A stretch of 64,000 nucleotides of DNA from Rosa chinensis (lineage: Eukaryota > Streptophyta > Magnoliopsida > Rosales > Rosaceae). The notes beneath the pieces were generated by a model. The model did not search any database and was not told where the DNA came from. It was given only the letters and a program-made list of their open reading frames with translations. A program made the translations under genes and the position numbers. The stretch spans positions 248,001 to 312,000 of the forward strand of contig NW_020126817.1 of assembly GCF_002994745.2 (NCBI RefSeq), given 5' to 3'. Positions within the stretch are counted from its first letter, which is position 1, and every line of letters begins with the position of its first letter. Shown here one piece after another: positions 47,561 to 59,874 of this stretch.

Positions 47561-49755
47561 TGATAGGAGCATTTTAATGCGACGTTTTAACTGCATTTCC
47601 CTACATTTTCTGCGCCATTTCTTTAATAAAACTCTATTTAGGAAAGTTTCCATTCTTCGATTGGGAAAGTTCCTATTTGTACAAAGTTTCCATTTTTGTA
47701 GTTTCTATTTTTCATTTTTGGAAAGTTTCCATTTTCAGTTTAGGAAAGTTGTCATTTTTCATTTTAGGAAAGTTTCTATTTTTCACTAACAGTTTCTATT
47801 TTCAGGTCCTTGTCACAAATGAGCTGAAATGAGCTCACAAATGGAGAGAAAAGATAGCCAACGTTGGAGGGAGACAAGATGAAGTACAAAGGGAAGCACA
47901 AATGAGCAAAAATGAAGAAATGAAGCTTTCCTGGTCCAACCAGGAAACCCTGCGAAAAGGAGGAAAGCTTACCAATGAAGTTTCCAACGTTACCATGAAA
48001 AAGAGGTAGAAAAATGAAGTGTTATGACGTTGGAAGGTGACAAGGCTTGAATGAGAAGCAACAAGGCCCAAGAACTCTCAAGACTTATTGGATTTTCAGC
48101 AAAATGGATCAAAAGCCCACAAAGCCCATGGAATTAGGGTTGTGATGCAATGGATGAAACCCTAGGAAGCCTTTGCCGTGAAATATCAAGAGATAAATAA
48201 GGGAAGAGGCGTGAGAATCAAGAAGAACCTAGAAGATTTCGGGTGAGATTTTCTAGGGCTATTTTTATGGGAAGAAATATACTTGGAGACTTACCCTAGA
48301 AGGTTTTTCCGTGAAGAATGAAGAGAGAAACAAGGGAGGCAACGTAAAACCCTAGCTTTGGACGGCAAAAGAGGAGAGTTTTAAGGAAAGCAAAAGTGTG
48401 GAGACCAAGAAACGGCTAAAAAGGAGTCTAGATTCATCCCTAGAATTCCTAAAGGAAGTTTGGCCGAATTTAAACTAGAAAAATCAGAAATTATCTCAAG
48501 GAATTTCGGTAAGATTTCTAGGGAATTAAAAGAGAATTTTGTGATTGGTTGGACCACCTCATAGGGCTTATGTGGCAAGCAAGCATTGGAGGAAATTATG
48601 TGGAGTTATCACGTTAATTTCGTGGAAAATAAAGGAGAGCACGGCTTGGAGACCAAGTTTGCCGTGCTCCTATATATACTCCCCCTTTCTCAACGTCAAG
48701 GGTTCCTCTCCTTTATGTTTACACTTTAGAAAAAAAATCAGAAAATACCTAGAGTTGCCGTGAGCTTTTCTCTCTATCTCTCCATCCTCTAGTCATCTCC
48801 ACGAGTTCAAGCAAGGCCAAAGAAGAAGAAGAGAAGCCGTGAGCACTCATCCACCACCATCCTTGAAGCTTGCTTTCGAGATTCAAGAGACCACAACATC
48901 AATTCGTTCATCTCATCTTCATCCACGGTGTAATCCGATTCTCCTTTGTAACCTTTGCTTTGAATTTCGTTGGTTATGAACTAGTTGACATATGTGTTTG
49001 AACAAAGTATTATTTCTGGAATTTTTATATGATTGAATGAAATTCTCAGATTCTATTATTGTAATTCGAAGGTTGCTTATGTGAGTGTGTTTAATTAAAT
49101 TTGCTTTATAGATATCTTTTGTATTTTAATCTTATGTGGTTCGAAACACTTAGGGTTTTTGTATGATTGGTGCTACAATTGAAGAACATGAATCAACTTT
49201 TTGGTTTTGTGCTCTTGAATCGAAAAGTAGTAAAGGTTTTGTGCAAAAACCGAATTTAATTAAAAAGGATTGCAATTAGGTGGACTTTTTCATACTAAGT
49301 TGCACACTTGAGCTGATAGCCTTTCTAGGTGTTTAATGCGTTGAATGTGTATGATTGACTAGCTTTCTAGGGCTTGAGTGTGATAGGAGCATTTTAATGC
49401 GACGTTTTAACTGCATTTCCCTACATTTTTCTGCGCCATTTCCTTGAAAAATCCCTGTTTGGGAAAGTTTCCATTCTTTGATTGGGAAAGTTCCTTATTG
49501 TAGAAAGTTTCCATTTTTGTAGTTTTCATTTCTCATTTCTCATTTCTCATTTTTGGAAAGTTTCTATTTTTCACTTTAAGTAAGTTTCTATTTTCATTTT
49601 TAGAAACTTTCCATTTTTCACTTTTAGTAAGTTTCCATTTTTCATTTTTAGAAAGTTTCTATTTTTCATACTAGTTTCTATTTTCAGGACCTCTGAGCTA
49701 AAAAGTGGAAATGAACGCACGAATGGAAAGAGGAGCTTGCGAACATCAAGACGAA

Positions 49756-52507
49756 TGATAGGAGCATTTTAATGCGACGTTTTAACTGTTATTTCCCTAT
49801 ATTTTCTGCGTTATTTCCTTATTAAAACTCTGTTTAGGAAAGTTTCCATTCTTCGAATGGGAAAGTTCCTAATTGTAGAAAGTTTCCGTTTTGTTGTTTC
49901 TATTTTCCATTTTTAGAAAGTTTCCATTTTAGTTTAAGAAAGTTTCCATTTCTTATTTTAGAAAGCTTCTATTTTCAGGTTTTTGAAATAAATAAGCAGA
50001 ATTGAGTTCATAAATGGAACGAGAAGTTTCATGAAGATGACATGGAAAAACAAGGTGACAATGTGGGAATTAAAGATGATTGATTGAGGATTTCAAGGAG
50101 AGATTTTCTTGAGAGACTTTTATGGAAAGAAATATTGTTGGAGGAATAATTTGGTGTGATTGCCAACATGAAAATCAGAAATAATCAAGGAGATGACGCC
50201 AAGAGAGATTCAAGGGAGATATTTATGGAAGGAAAATATGTGTGCACCAAGGAAAAGCTCAAAAGGCGTCCAGATTCATCCCTAAATTCCCTAAAGGAAT
50301 GTTGGCCGAAATTCATGAAGAAAATCAGAATAATTTCAAGGAAATTCGGCAATTAAATATTAGGGAGTTATTTTAGAGAATTTTGATTGGTTGGAACACA
50401 TCACAAGGCTTACTTGGCATTCTATGATTGGTTGGACCACATCACAAGCTTACTTGGCGAATTATCATTGGTTGAAGCTATGTGGAAAATTCTGATTGCT
50501 TTGTGAACCCTAGCCATGCTCCTATATAAAACTCCCCCTTTCTCAACGTCAAGGTTCCCCTCTCCCATACAATTTACACTTTAGAAAAAAAATCAGAAAA
50601 GTTCTCTAGAATAGCCGTGAGTTTCTCCATCCTCTAGAGCAAGCCACGAGTTCAAGCAAGGCCAAAGAAGAAGAAGAGAAGCCGTGAGCTCTCATCCATC
50701 ACCATCCTTGAAGATTGCTTTCGAAATTCAAGAGACCACATCATCAATTCGTTCATCTCATCTTCATCCACGGTGTAATCCGATTCTCCTTTGTACCCTT
50801 TGCTTTGATTTCGTTGGTTTTGTTCTAGTTGACATATATGTTTGAACAAATGTTAAATTCTGGAATTTTATGATTAATTGAGAATTTTCAGATTCATATA
50901 TTGTAATTCGAGAGTTGCTTATGTGAGTTTGTTTAATTAAATTTGCGTTATAGATATCCTTTGTGTATTAATCTTATTTGGGTCGACACTTATAGGGTTT
51001 ATGCATAATTGTTGCTAGGTTTAAGAACATGAAATCAACTTTTTGTTTTGTGTAAACTTGAATCAAAGTAGTAAAGGTTTTGGACAAAGATCGAATTTAA
51101 TTAAAGAGGATTGCAATTAGGTGGACTTTTCCATAACTAAGTTGTACACTTGAGTTGATAGCCTTTCTCTATGGTAGTACATAATAAATAGGGATCGTTC
51201 TATTCCGGGGATTGAGGGTACACCTGTCATTGTCAAACAATTAAACAATTAAAATTAAAACAAAGTATAATATTCACAAAGATATGCACAACTATAAACA
51301 TTTTACACGAAAAGGGGGGGATTTTGTTTTTGGTTTTTTTTCGAAAATAAAACTAAGTTAACAAAACAATTAAAATGCAAAAACATAAACATACGAATCA
51401 GAAATTTTGCTCTTGTTGCCGTGAGGTTTTCCTCTCCTCTCTCCATCCTCTAGTCATCTCCACGAGTTCAAGCAAGGCCAAGGGAGAAGAAGCATAGCCG
51501 TGAGCATCCATCATCCATCTCCAACCTTGAAGCTTGCTTTCGAGATTCAAGAGACCACCACATCAATCGTTCATCACCATCCCCATCTCACGGTGTAATC
51601 CGATTCTCCTTTGTAACCTTTGCTTTGAATTTCGTTGGTTATGAACTAGTTGACATATGTGTTTGAACAAATATTAATTTCTGGAATTTTATGATTAATT
51701 GAGAATTTTCAGATTCATATATTGTTCTTCGAGAGTTGCTTATGTGGGTTTGTTTAATTAAATTTGCGTTATAGATAACTTTTGTATTTTAATCTTATGT
51801 GGTTGCAAACACTTAGGGTTTTGATATAATTGGTGCTAGGTTTAAGAACATGAAATCGACTTTTCGTTTTGTGTAAACTTGAATCAAAGTAGTAAAGGTT
51901 TTGGACAAAGATCGAATTTAATTAAAGAGGATTGCAATTAGGTGGACTTTTCCATAACTAAGTTGTACACTTGAGTTGATAGCCTTTCTCTATGTGTAAT
52001 GCGTTAAACATGACATGATTGACTAGCTTTCTAGGGTTTGATTGCATGTTTGATAGAATCAATCTAGGTGCTTTCGCTTAGGTTAATTAGCATTGAAAAG
52101 TAAAAAATGGGAATTCGTTTGCTTTCGAATGTTTCACATGATCAACTCCTTTCTCATGACTTAGATGAACAATATTAGGGTTTGAGTCAATTTTAATCAT
52201 ATGTTTCGATTTTGATCTTTGTTCTCTCATTCCATTCGTATGTTTATGTTTTTGCATTTTAATTGTTTTGTTAACTTAGTTTTATTTTCGAAAAAAAACC
52301 AAAAACAAAATCCCCCCCTTTTCGTGTAAAATGTTTATAGTTGTGCATATCTTTGTGAATATTATACTTTGTTTTAATTTTAATTGTTTAATTGTTTGAC
52401 AATGACAGGTGTACCCTCAATCCCCGGAATAGAACGATCCCTACTTACTTATACTACTAACGATATTTTCAGGGTTAAATTATGCGCTTGCTTCTTAGAC
52501 CGCATCA
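49756..52507 (+). repeat. A4 5' LTR with an internal 821-bp insertion (2752 bp)
   Basis: TATATAAA at 50523-50530. It is 822 bp longer than the 3' LTR: 821 bp from the insertion (51174-51994) and one base at the terminal hairpin. It ends ACCGCATCA, whereas the 3' LTR ends GCTGCATCA. Confidence 0.9.
51174..51994. other. Inverted-plus-direct LTR duplication inside the A4 5' LTR
   Basis: 51174-51398 is a reversed LTR piece; 51190-51398 is the near-perfect complement of 52234-52443 in the same LTR. From about 51399 the sequence is forward LTR again, resembling S2 (13880 onward), and ends with a second copy of AGTTGATAGCCTTTCTCTAT. The two arms of about 210 bp are separated by 835 bases and lie downstream of the TATA box, so a transcript could fold into a long hairpin. 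Anything read from the TATA at 50523 includes both arms. Confidence 0.85.
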
Positions 52508-52512
52508 ATTTT

Positions 52513-52530
52513 TGGCGCCGTTGCCGGGGA
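52513..52530 (+). other. Primer-binding site, tRNA-Asp type (A4)
   Basis: TGGCGCCGTTGCCGGGGA, 5 bases after the LTR end, with the anti-PBS partner at about 52417-52427 in U5. Confidence 0.92.
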
Positions 52531-55484
52531 TTGAAAAATCATTTGTCATATTGTGAATATTTGTTTTGTTTATATGTTGTGTTCGAAAAAGAAAAAAAAA
52601 ATTTACTTGTTAATTGTTCTTAATTTGTTAGTTAATTAATTACTTAGGTTGTTATTTATATTATTGAATACGAATTTTAATTGTGAGTTGTAAATTAAAG
52701 AAGGAATAGGTGAAGTCGTGTTTATTAATATTGGCCTAAACCCCTTATTGGTACCTAGTCCAGGTCCCTTAAGGTTGAGGGCGGCCTTTATTAACATTCA
52801 TTGAACTGTCTTCACACTTAGGACCTTTTTCATCCAAGTAAGTATAGCCTATGTGGGATGGTGTCTAGGAAGGGGACAACGATCATGACGGTTTTTGAAT
52901 CCAGAAGTGCTTACAAATGGGCTTAGCTCATGCCAAAATGGATTTTGTCTCTCGTGGTCGCCCTCCCCTACCTGGCCATTTCAGTAAGGTTGCCCAAAGG
53001 ATGTAGGAGAGACTTGGTGTCTAGACGACTATACTTGGGCCGCACGTCCTTTTGATTTACCGCTTGGAATTTAATTTGATATCAATGATATATATAACAA
53101 ACGAAAATATTGTGATTCACTAAGGTATATTGGATTAAACATAGTCTTGAAAAGGGTAGCTGTTTCAGTCCCATTGCACATCGAGACTCCCTGTTCCCGT
53201 ACCTAAGTGTTGAAAATAATTGTAAAGGAAAGGAAAGAATGTAAATATTTGTAAGTATTTTCGTACAAAGAAAGAAAAGAAAAAAAAAAAAAAAAACACT
53301 TGTGTAAATATTTTTCGTGTTTTTTTTTTTTTTTTTACTCACTTGTGTATTTAACTTGTGTCTTATGTACTGACTTGTTAACTTGTGTACTTAACTTGTT
53401 AATATTACATGTAGTTTGTAATTCACTAACTTGTTATACTTGTTTATATATATATATTTTTTTTGTATTTCTTTGTTAATTATAGTCACTAACTTTATTT
53501 AATGGAGGTACCGTCTGGCTGAAAGACGTTAAATTCAAGCGCTGCTTGGGAGGCAACCCAATTCAGAAGCAGCTGTGAAGGAGTCTTCAATAACACAGAT
53601 TTGCTTTCTCTTTCGCTATTTCTTTTACTTTATAATTTTCTCCTTTATTTTTGTAGTCTTTTCGTAAATTCCATTCCTATATGCTTAATTGTTTCATTGC
53701 ATGCTTATGATTGATTACATTGAGGACAATGCAATATTTAAGTGTGGGGGAAGGGATTTACACTTTTATCTTGAGTCATATATTGAAAAATACAAAAAAA
53801 GTGAAAAATGTCAAAAATTTAAAAATTTTCGTTGCTTTTGTTTTTGTTTTGAGTCTTAGGATGCCCTTTCAACTGTCTAGGATGATTCTATATCTCTGAA
53901 ATCATGATTAAAAGAGGATCACAAAATTGAGATGATTTCTAAAATGGTATTCTTTGGTTAATTGAGATATATGAAAAATGTATGCATGTGTAGTGGATAT
54001 GGATTTCGTGACTTTGGTACAGAATATGAGCATGTTAAGATGAGTTTTGATTCATATAAACCCATGTGAGATAATTGAGCCCATGTCCCTTTTTCTTGGA
54101 GTGAATCGAAAATATATATTCTTATTTTCTTGGCGATGTTTTGATGATCTCATTATTCTTTCATCTTGATTGACTACTTGCCATAGATTAAGTTTGATGG
54201 ACTAGAGAATGCTAGAATTCACTCTTGTGCTTGTTGAAACGTTATATCAATACATGGCCCTGATTCTGGAAATGATAGAGGCACCCTAGGAATTACCACC
54301 ATTGCCAAATAAACCTGTGTCCTTAATTGTGCCCGTCGTGGGACCCCCCTAGATAAGCCCCTTTGAGCCTACATTAAGCATTTTCATTCATCACCATTAA
54401 AATCCTTAACCATGAAGCTTAGTATAGTTACAACCCTACCCTTTGTTCTAAGAACTTAGTGGAGCTATCTTTTGAGACATACTACGTGGGTTTGGTGCTA
54501 AGGATGAAAATTGAGAAGAGGTGAAAGTTCAAGTGTGGGGGTAGACTTATCCATAAAGAAAAAAAAATGTGTGAAAAAGCCGAGGAAAAGAAAGTGAAAA
54601 AGAAAAAATGTGTACGGCTAAAAGAAAGAAAAATGTTTATGGATTTTAGTCCCCCATACTTAGTGATTTTGGAGTTTACTTTGAACTGAAGGCCCATTAC
54701 AGAAAATATGGCCTTTGTCCAATTCACTAGAGTTCAAAGGAAGTTTAGAATGAAGATTGGGCCCAACATGAAGACATTAGGCCCTTTTATGATCACCCCT
54801 AGGGAAAGTGACGTTTTTACAATGCCTTGCTGGAATTTCTTGAAGTCTCTACATTTACATGTGCTCTGCTAGGTTTTTAGGACACTTTGATAAATCCTTA
54901 CCTTTCGTTTCTTTAAACCTTGAGCCTTAGCCCCATTACAACCCTTGAGAAGACCTTCTTGATCCTTAAGATGGGACAGCCTTGATGTGGAGATGAGTTA
55001 CAAGAGTTGAACATATGGCTTGGGTCCATCTGTGCAAGTAGTTGGTACCTTTCATGAGATCTTTAAAAGAAAAATGTATGCATGTGCTTTCGTTTCATAT
55101 AATATGTGATATACTTGCTATCTTTCACATATAATTGAGTGTATAAGCTTTTAAGCATTGCCTTGAATTCTGAGAGAAGAAAGAGTGGATATGCCTTGTG
55201 AGGATTGAATCAAACTTGTTTGAAACATGCTTGACAGAACCCATCACCATTGTTACAACCAAGTCCTACTTGTGTATGCGTAAATTGTGTGTTTCAATTA
55301 ACTCTCGAATGCTTAAACATTGATTCTTGGTGGAGTGCTAATCTTCGTGTTGTGAAAGTAAGAGATTGTTGAGACAAAAAGTTGAAGGGCAATAGAGTCA
55401 TTGTTTGTGTAGAGTCTTTAAATTTTCGTTGAGTCTTTGTGAGATTTTGCTAAGGGACTAGCAAAAGCTAAGTGTGGGGGAATT
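52531..55484 (+). other. A4 internal noncoding region
   Basis: Module 1 lies at about 52720-53070, followed by the GATTAAACATAGTCTTG motif and A- and T-runs at 53275-53335. At about 53510-53525 it joins the post-pol sequence GGCTGAAAGACGTT, as in A0. PPT-like words are at 53740, 54531 and 55470; the last is the PPT. GCTA-N6-TAGC-A4-GCTA is at 55449-55470. No protein-coding region was seen. Confidence 0.8.
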
Positions 55485-57414
55485 TGATAGGAGCATTTTA
55501 ATGCGACGTTTTAACTGTTATTTCCCTATATTTTCTGCGTTATTTCCTTATTAAAACTCTGTTTAGGAAAGTTTCCATTCTTCGAATGGGAAAGTTCCTA
55601 ATTGTAGAAAGTTTCCGTTTTGTTGTTTCTATTTTCCATTTTTAGAAAGTTTCCATTTTAGTTTAAGAAAGTTTCCATTTCTTATTTTAGAAAGCTTCTA
55701 TTTTCAGGTTTTTGAAATAAATAAGCAGAATTGAGTTCATAAATGGAACGAGAAGTTTCATGAAGATGACATGGAAAAACAAGGTGACAATGTGGGAATT
55801 AAAGATGATTGATTGAGGATTTCAAGGAGAGATTTTCTTGAGAGACTTTTATGGAAAGAAATATTGTTGGAGGAATAATTTGGTGTGATTGCCAACATGA
55901 AAATCAGAAATAATCAAGGAGATGACGCCAAGAGAGATTCAAGGGAGATATTTATGGAAGGAAAATATGTGTGCACCAAGGAAAAGCTCAAAAGGCGTCC
56001 AGATTCATCCCTAAATTCCCTAAAGGAATGTTGGCCGAAATTCATGAAGAAAATCAGAATAATTTCAAGGAAATTCGGCAATTAAATATTAGGGAGTTAT
56101 TTTAGAGAATTTTGATTGGTTGGAACACATCACAAGGCTTACTTGGCATTCTATGATTGGTTGGACCACATCACAAGCTTACTTGGCGAATTATCATTGG
56201 TTGAAGCTATGTGGAAAATTCTGATTGCTTTGTGAACCCTAGCCATGCTCCTATATAAAACTCCCCCTTTCTCAACGTCAAGGTTCCCCTCTCCCATACA
56301 ATTTACACTTTAGAAAAAAAATCAGAAAAGTTCTCTAGAATAGCCGTGAGTTTCTCCATCCTCTAGAGCAAGCCACGAGTTCAAGCAAGGCCAAAGAAGA
56401 AGAAGAGAAGCCGTGAGCTCTCATCCATCACCATCCTTGAAGATTGCTTTCGAAATTCAAGAGACCACATCATCAATTCGTTCATCTCATCTTCATCCAC
56501 GGTGTAATCCGATTCTCCTTTGTACCCTTTGCTTTGATTTCGTTGGTTTTGTTCTAGTTGACATATATGTTTGAACAAATGTTAAATTCTGGAATTTTAT
56601 GATTAATTGAGAATTTTCAGATTCATATATTGTAATTCGAGAGTTGCTTATGTGAGTTTGTTTAATTAAATTTGCGTTATAGATATCCTTTGTGTATTAA
56701 TCTTATTTGGGTCGACACTTATAGGGTTTATGCATAATTGTTGCTAGGTTTAAGAACATGAAATCAACTTTTTGTTTTGTGTAAACTTGAATCAAAGTAG
56801 TAAAGGTTTTGGACAAAGATCGAATTTAATTAAAGAGGATTGCAATTAGGTGGACTTTTCCATAACTAAGTTGTACACTTGAGTTGATAGCCTTTCTCTA
56901 TGTGTAATGCGTTAAACATGACATGATTGACTAGCTTTCTAGGGTTTGATTGCATGTTTGATAGAATCAATCTAGGTGCTTTCGCTTAGGTTAATTAGCA
57001 TTGAAAAGTAAAAAATGGGAATTCGTTTGCTTTCGAATGTTTCACATGATCAACTCCTTTCTCATGACTTAGATGAACAATATTAGGGTTTGAGTCAATT
57101 TTAATCATATGTTTCGATTTTGATCTTTGTTCTCTCATTCCATTCGTATGTTTATGTTTTTGCATTTTAATTGTTTTGTTAACTTAGTTTTATTTTCGAA
57201 AAAAAACCAAAAACAAAATCCCCCCCTTTTCGTGTAAAATGTTTATAGTTGTGCATATCTTTGTGAATATTATACTTTGTTTTAATTTTAATTGTTTAAT
57301 TGTTTGACAATGACAGGTGTACCCTCAATCCCCGGAATAGAACGATCCCTACTTACTTATACTACTAACGATATTTTCAGGGTTAAATTATGCGCTTGCT
57401 TTTTAGCTGCATCA
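55485..57414 (+). repeat. A4 3' LTR (1930 bp)
   Basis: Intact TG...CA LTR after the PPT; TATATAAA at 56252-56259. It keeps the uninterrupted structure at the point (56902) where the 5' LTR has its insertion, so the insertion is absent from one LTR of the pair. Confidence 0.93.
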
Positions 57415-57847
57415 ACGAACGAATATGAGAGAAATCGGGTCACAGAAATGAAGAAACAAGCTTTCCTAATCCAACTAGGAAACCCTACGAAATGGAGGAA
57501 GGCTTCCTTAGCAAGTTTCCAACGCAACCATGAAAAAGAAATGGAAAAATAATGTATTTTGCGTTGGAAGATGAGAAGGCTTAAAGAAGAAGCAACGAGG
57601 CCCAAGAACTCTTTGGATTTTCGGCAAAATGGATCAAGGCCCATCAAAGCCCATGACATTAGGGTTTGTGACGCAAAACCCTAACCCTAGGGAGGTGTTG
57701 CCGTGAAAACCAAAGGGGAGAGAGGCAAAGTGGCGTGAAAATCAAATGGAGAATAAAAGATTACGCAAGAGATTTTCTAGGGTGGAATTTATGGAAATAA
57801 ATCAAGAAAAAGCACCAAATGGCGTCTAGATTCATTCCTAGAAACCC

Positions 57848-59874
57848 TGATGCAGCTAAAAAGCAAGCGCATAATTTAACCCAGAAATATCATTAGTAGT
57901 ACGTAATAAATAGGGATCGTTCTATTCCGGGGATTGAGGGTACACCTGTCATTGTCAAACAATTAAACAATTAAAATTAAAACAAAGTATAATATTCACA
58001 AAGATATTCACAAGTATAAACATTATTTACGAAAAAGGGGGGATTTTGTTTTTGGGTTTTTCGAAAATAAAACTAAGTTAACAAAACTATTAAAATGCAA
58101 AAACATAAAAATACAAATGGAATGAGAGAACAAAGATCAAAACCGAAACTATGATCAAATTCGATTAAATCCTAATATTGTTCATCTAAGTCATGAGAAA
58201 GGAGTTGATCATGTGAAACATTCGAAAGCAAATGAATTCCCATTTTTTACTTTTCAATGCTAATTAACCTAAGCGAAAGCACCTAGATTAATCCTATCAA
58301 ACATGCAATCAAACCCTAGAAAGCTAGTCAATCATGTCATGTTTAACGCATTACACATAGAGAAAGGCTATCAACTCAAGTGTACAACTTAGTATAGAAA
58401 AGTCCACCTAATTGCAATTCTCTTTAATTAAATTCGATCTTTGTACAAAACCTTTACTACTTTGATTCAAGTTTACACAAAACAAAAAGTCGATTTCATG
58501 CTCTTAAACCTAGCATCATTCATATCAAAACCCTAAGTGTTTGCAACCACATAAGATTAAAATACAAAAGTTATCTATAACGCAAATTTAATTAAACAAA
58601 GTCACATAAGCAACTCTCGAATCACAATATATGAATCTGAAAATTCTCAATTAATCATAAAATTCCAGAAATTAATATTTGTTCAAACACATATGTCAAC
58701 TAGTTCATAACCAACGAAATTCAAAGCAAAGGTTACAAAGGAGAATCGGATTACACCGTGAGATGGGGATGGTGATGAACGATTGATGTGGTGGTCTCTT
58801 GAATCTCGAAAGCAAGCTTCAAGGTTGGAGATGGATGATGGATGCTCATGGCTATGCTTCTTCTCCCTTGGCCTTGCTTGAACTCGTGGAGTTGACTAGA
58901 GGATGGAGAAACTCACGGCTATGCTAAGAAGATTTTCTGATTTTTTTCTAAAGTGTAAATTGTATGGGGGAGAGCAACCCCTCTCAACGTCAAAGAGGTG
59001 AGTATATATAGGAGCACGGCTAGGGTTCACAAAGCAATCAGAATTTTCCACATAGCTTCAACCAATGATAATTCGCCAAGTAAGCTTGTGATGTGGTCCA
59101 ACCAATCATAGAATGCCAAGTAAGCCTTGTGATGTGTTCCAACCAATCATAATTCTCTAAAATACCTCCCTAATATTTAATTGCCGAATTTCCTTGAAAT
59201 TATTCTGATTTTCTTCATGAATTTCGGCCAACATTCCTTTAGGGAATTTAGGGATGAATCTGGACGCCTTTTGAGCTTTTCCTTGGTGCACACATATTTT
59301 CCTTCCATAAATATCTCCCTTGAATCTCTCTTTGCGTCATCTCCTTGATTATTTCTGATTTTCATGTTGGCAATCACACCAATTTACTCCTCCAACAATA
59401 TTTCTTTCCATAAAAATCTCCCAAGAAAATCTCCTTTGATTCATTCCACGTGAAATTCTCAATCAATCACCTTAATTCCCACGTTGTCACCTTGTTTTTC
59501 CTTAAGTATTACACGGAAAATTTAATCCCCAAGGAAAATATATTTTCCTTTTTAAAAAAAAACTCTTCCTTGATTCTCTCCTTGCCATGTCATCTTCATG
59601 AAGCTTCTCGTTCCATTTATGAACTCAATTCAGCTTATTTATTCCAAAAACCTAAAAATAGAAGCTTTCTAAAATAAGAAATGGAAACTTTCTTAAACTA
59701 AAATGGAAACTTTCTAAAAATGGAAAATAGAAACTACAAAACGGAAACTTTCTACAATTAGGAACTTTCCCATTCGAAGAATGGAAACTTTCCTAAACAG
59801 AGTTTTATTAAGGAAATAACGCAGAAAATATAGGGAAATAACAGTTAAAACGTCGCATAAAAATGCTCCTATCA
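57848..59874 (-). mobile_element. S7: reverse family-A solo LTR in S6 (2027 bp)
   Basis: TSDs AACCC lie at 57843-57847 and 59875-59879. Minus-strand start is TGATAGGAGCATTTTTATGCG and the end is GCTGCATCA. A TATATATA run is at 59003-59010. The sequence is close to S2 and the A4 LTRs. Confidence 0.93.

Larger units (their letters stand above)
49756..57414 (+). mobile_element. A4: complete family-A element without gag-pol (7659 bp)
   Basis: TSDs ACGAA lie at 49751-49755 and 57415-57419. Order: 5' LTR 49756-52507, PBS, leader with module 1 only, 3' noncoding region, PPT, 3' LTR 55485-57414. In the aligned LTR parts (49756-51173 with 55485-56902) I saw no difference by eye, and lengths match exactly at 1418 bp. 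The insertion therefore looks very young. Its internal layout matches A0. Confidence 0.92.

Noticed and set aside
50156..50356. 66-aa ORF MIANMKIRNNQGDD... repeated in several LTRs (13447, 55885, 59177)
   Set aside because: The LTR copies are nearly identical in DNA, and S4 has a changed start and a different frame at the same place, so protein-level constraint is not shown.
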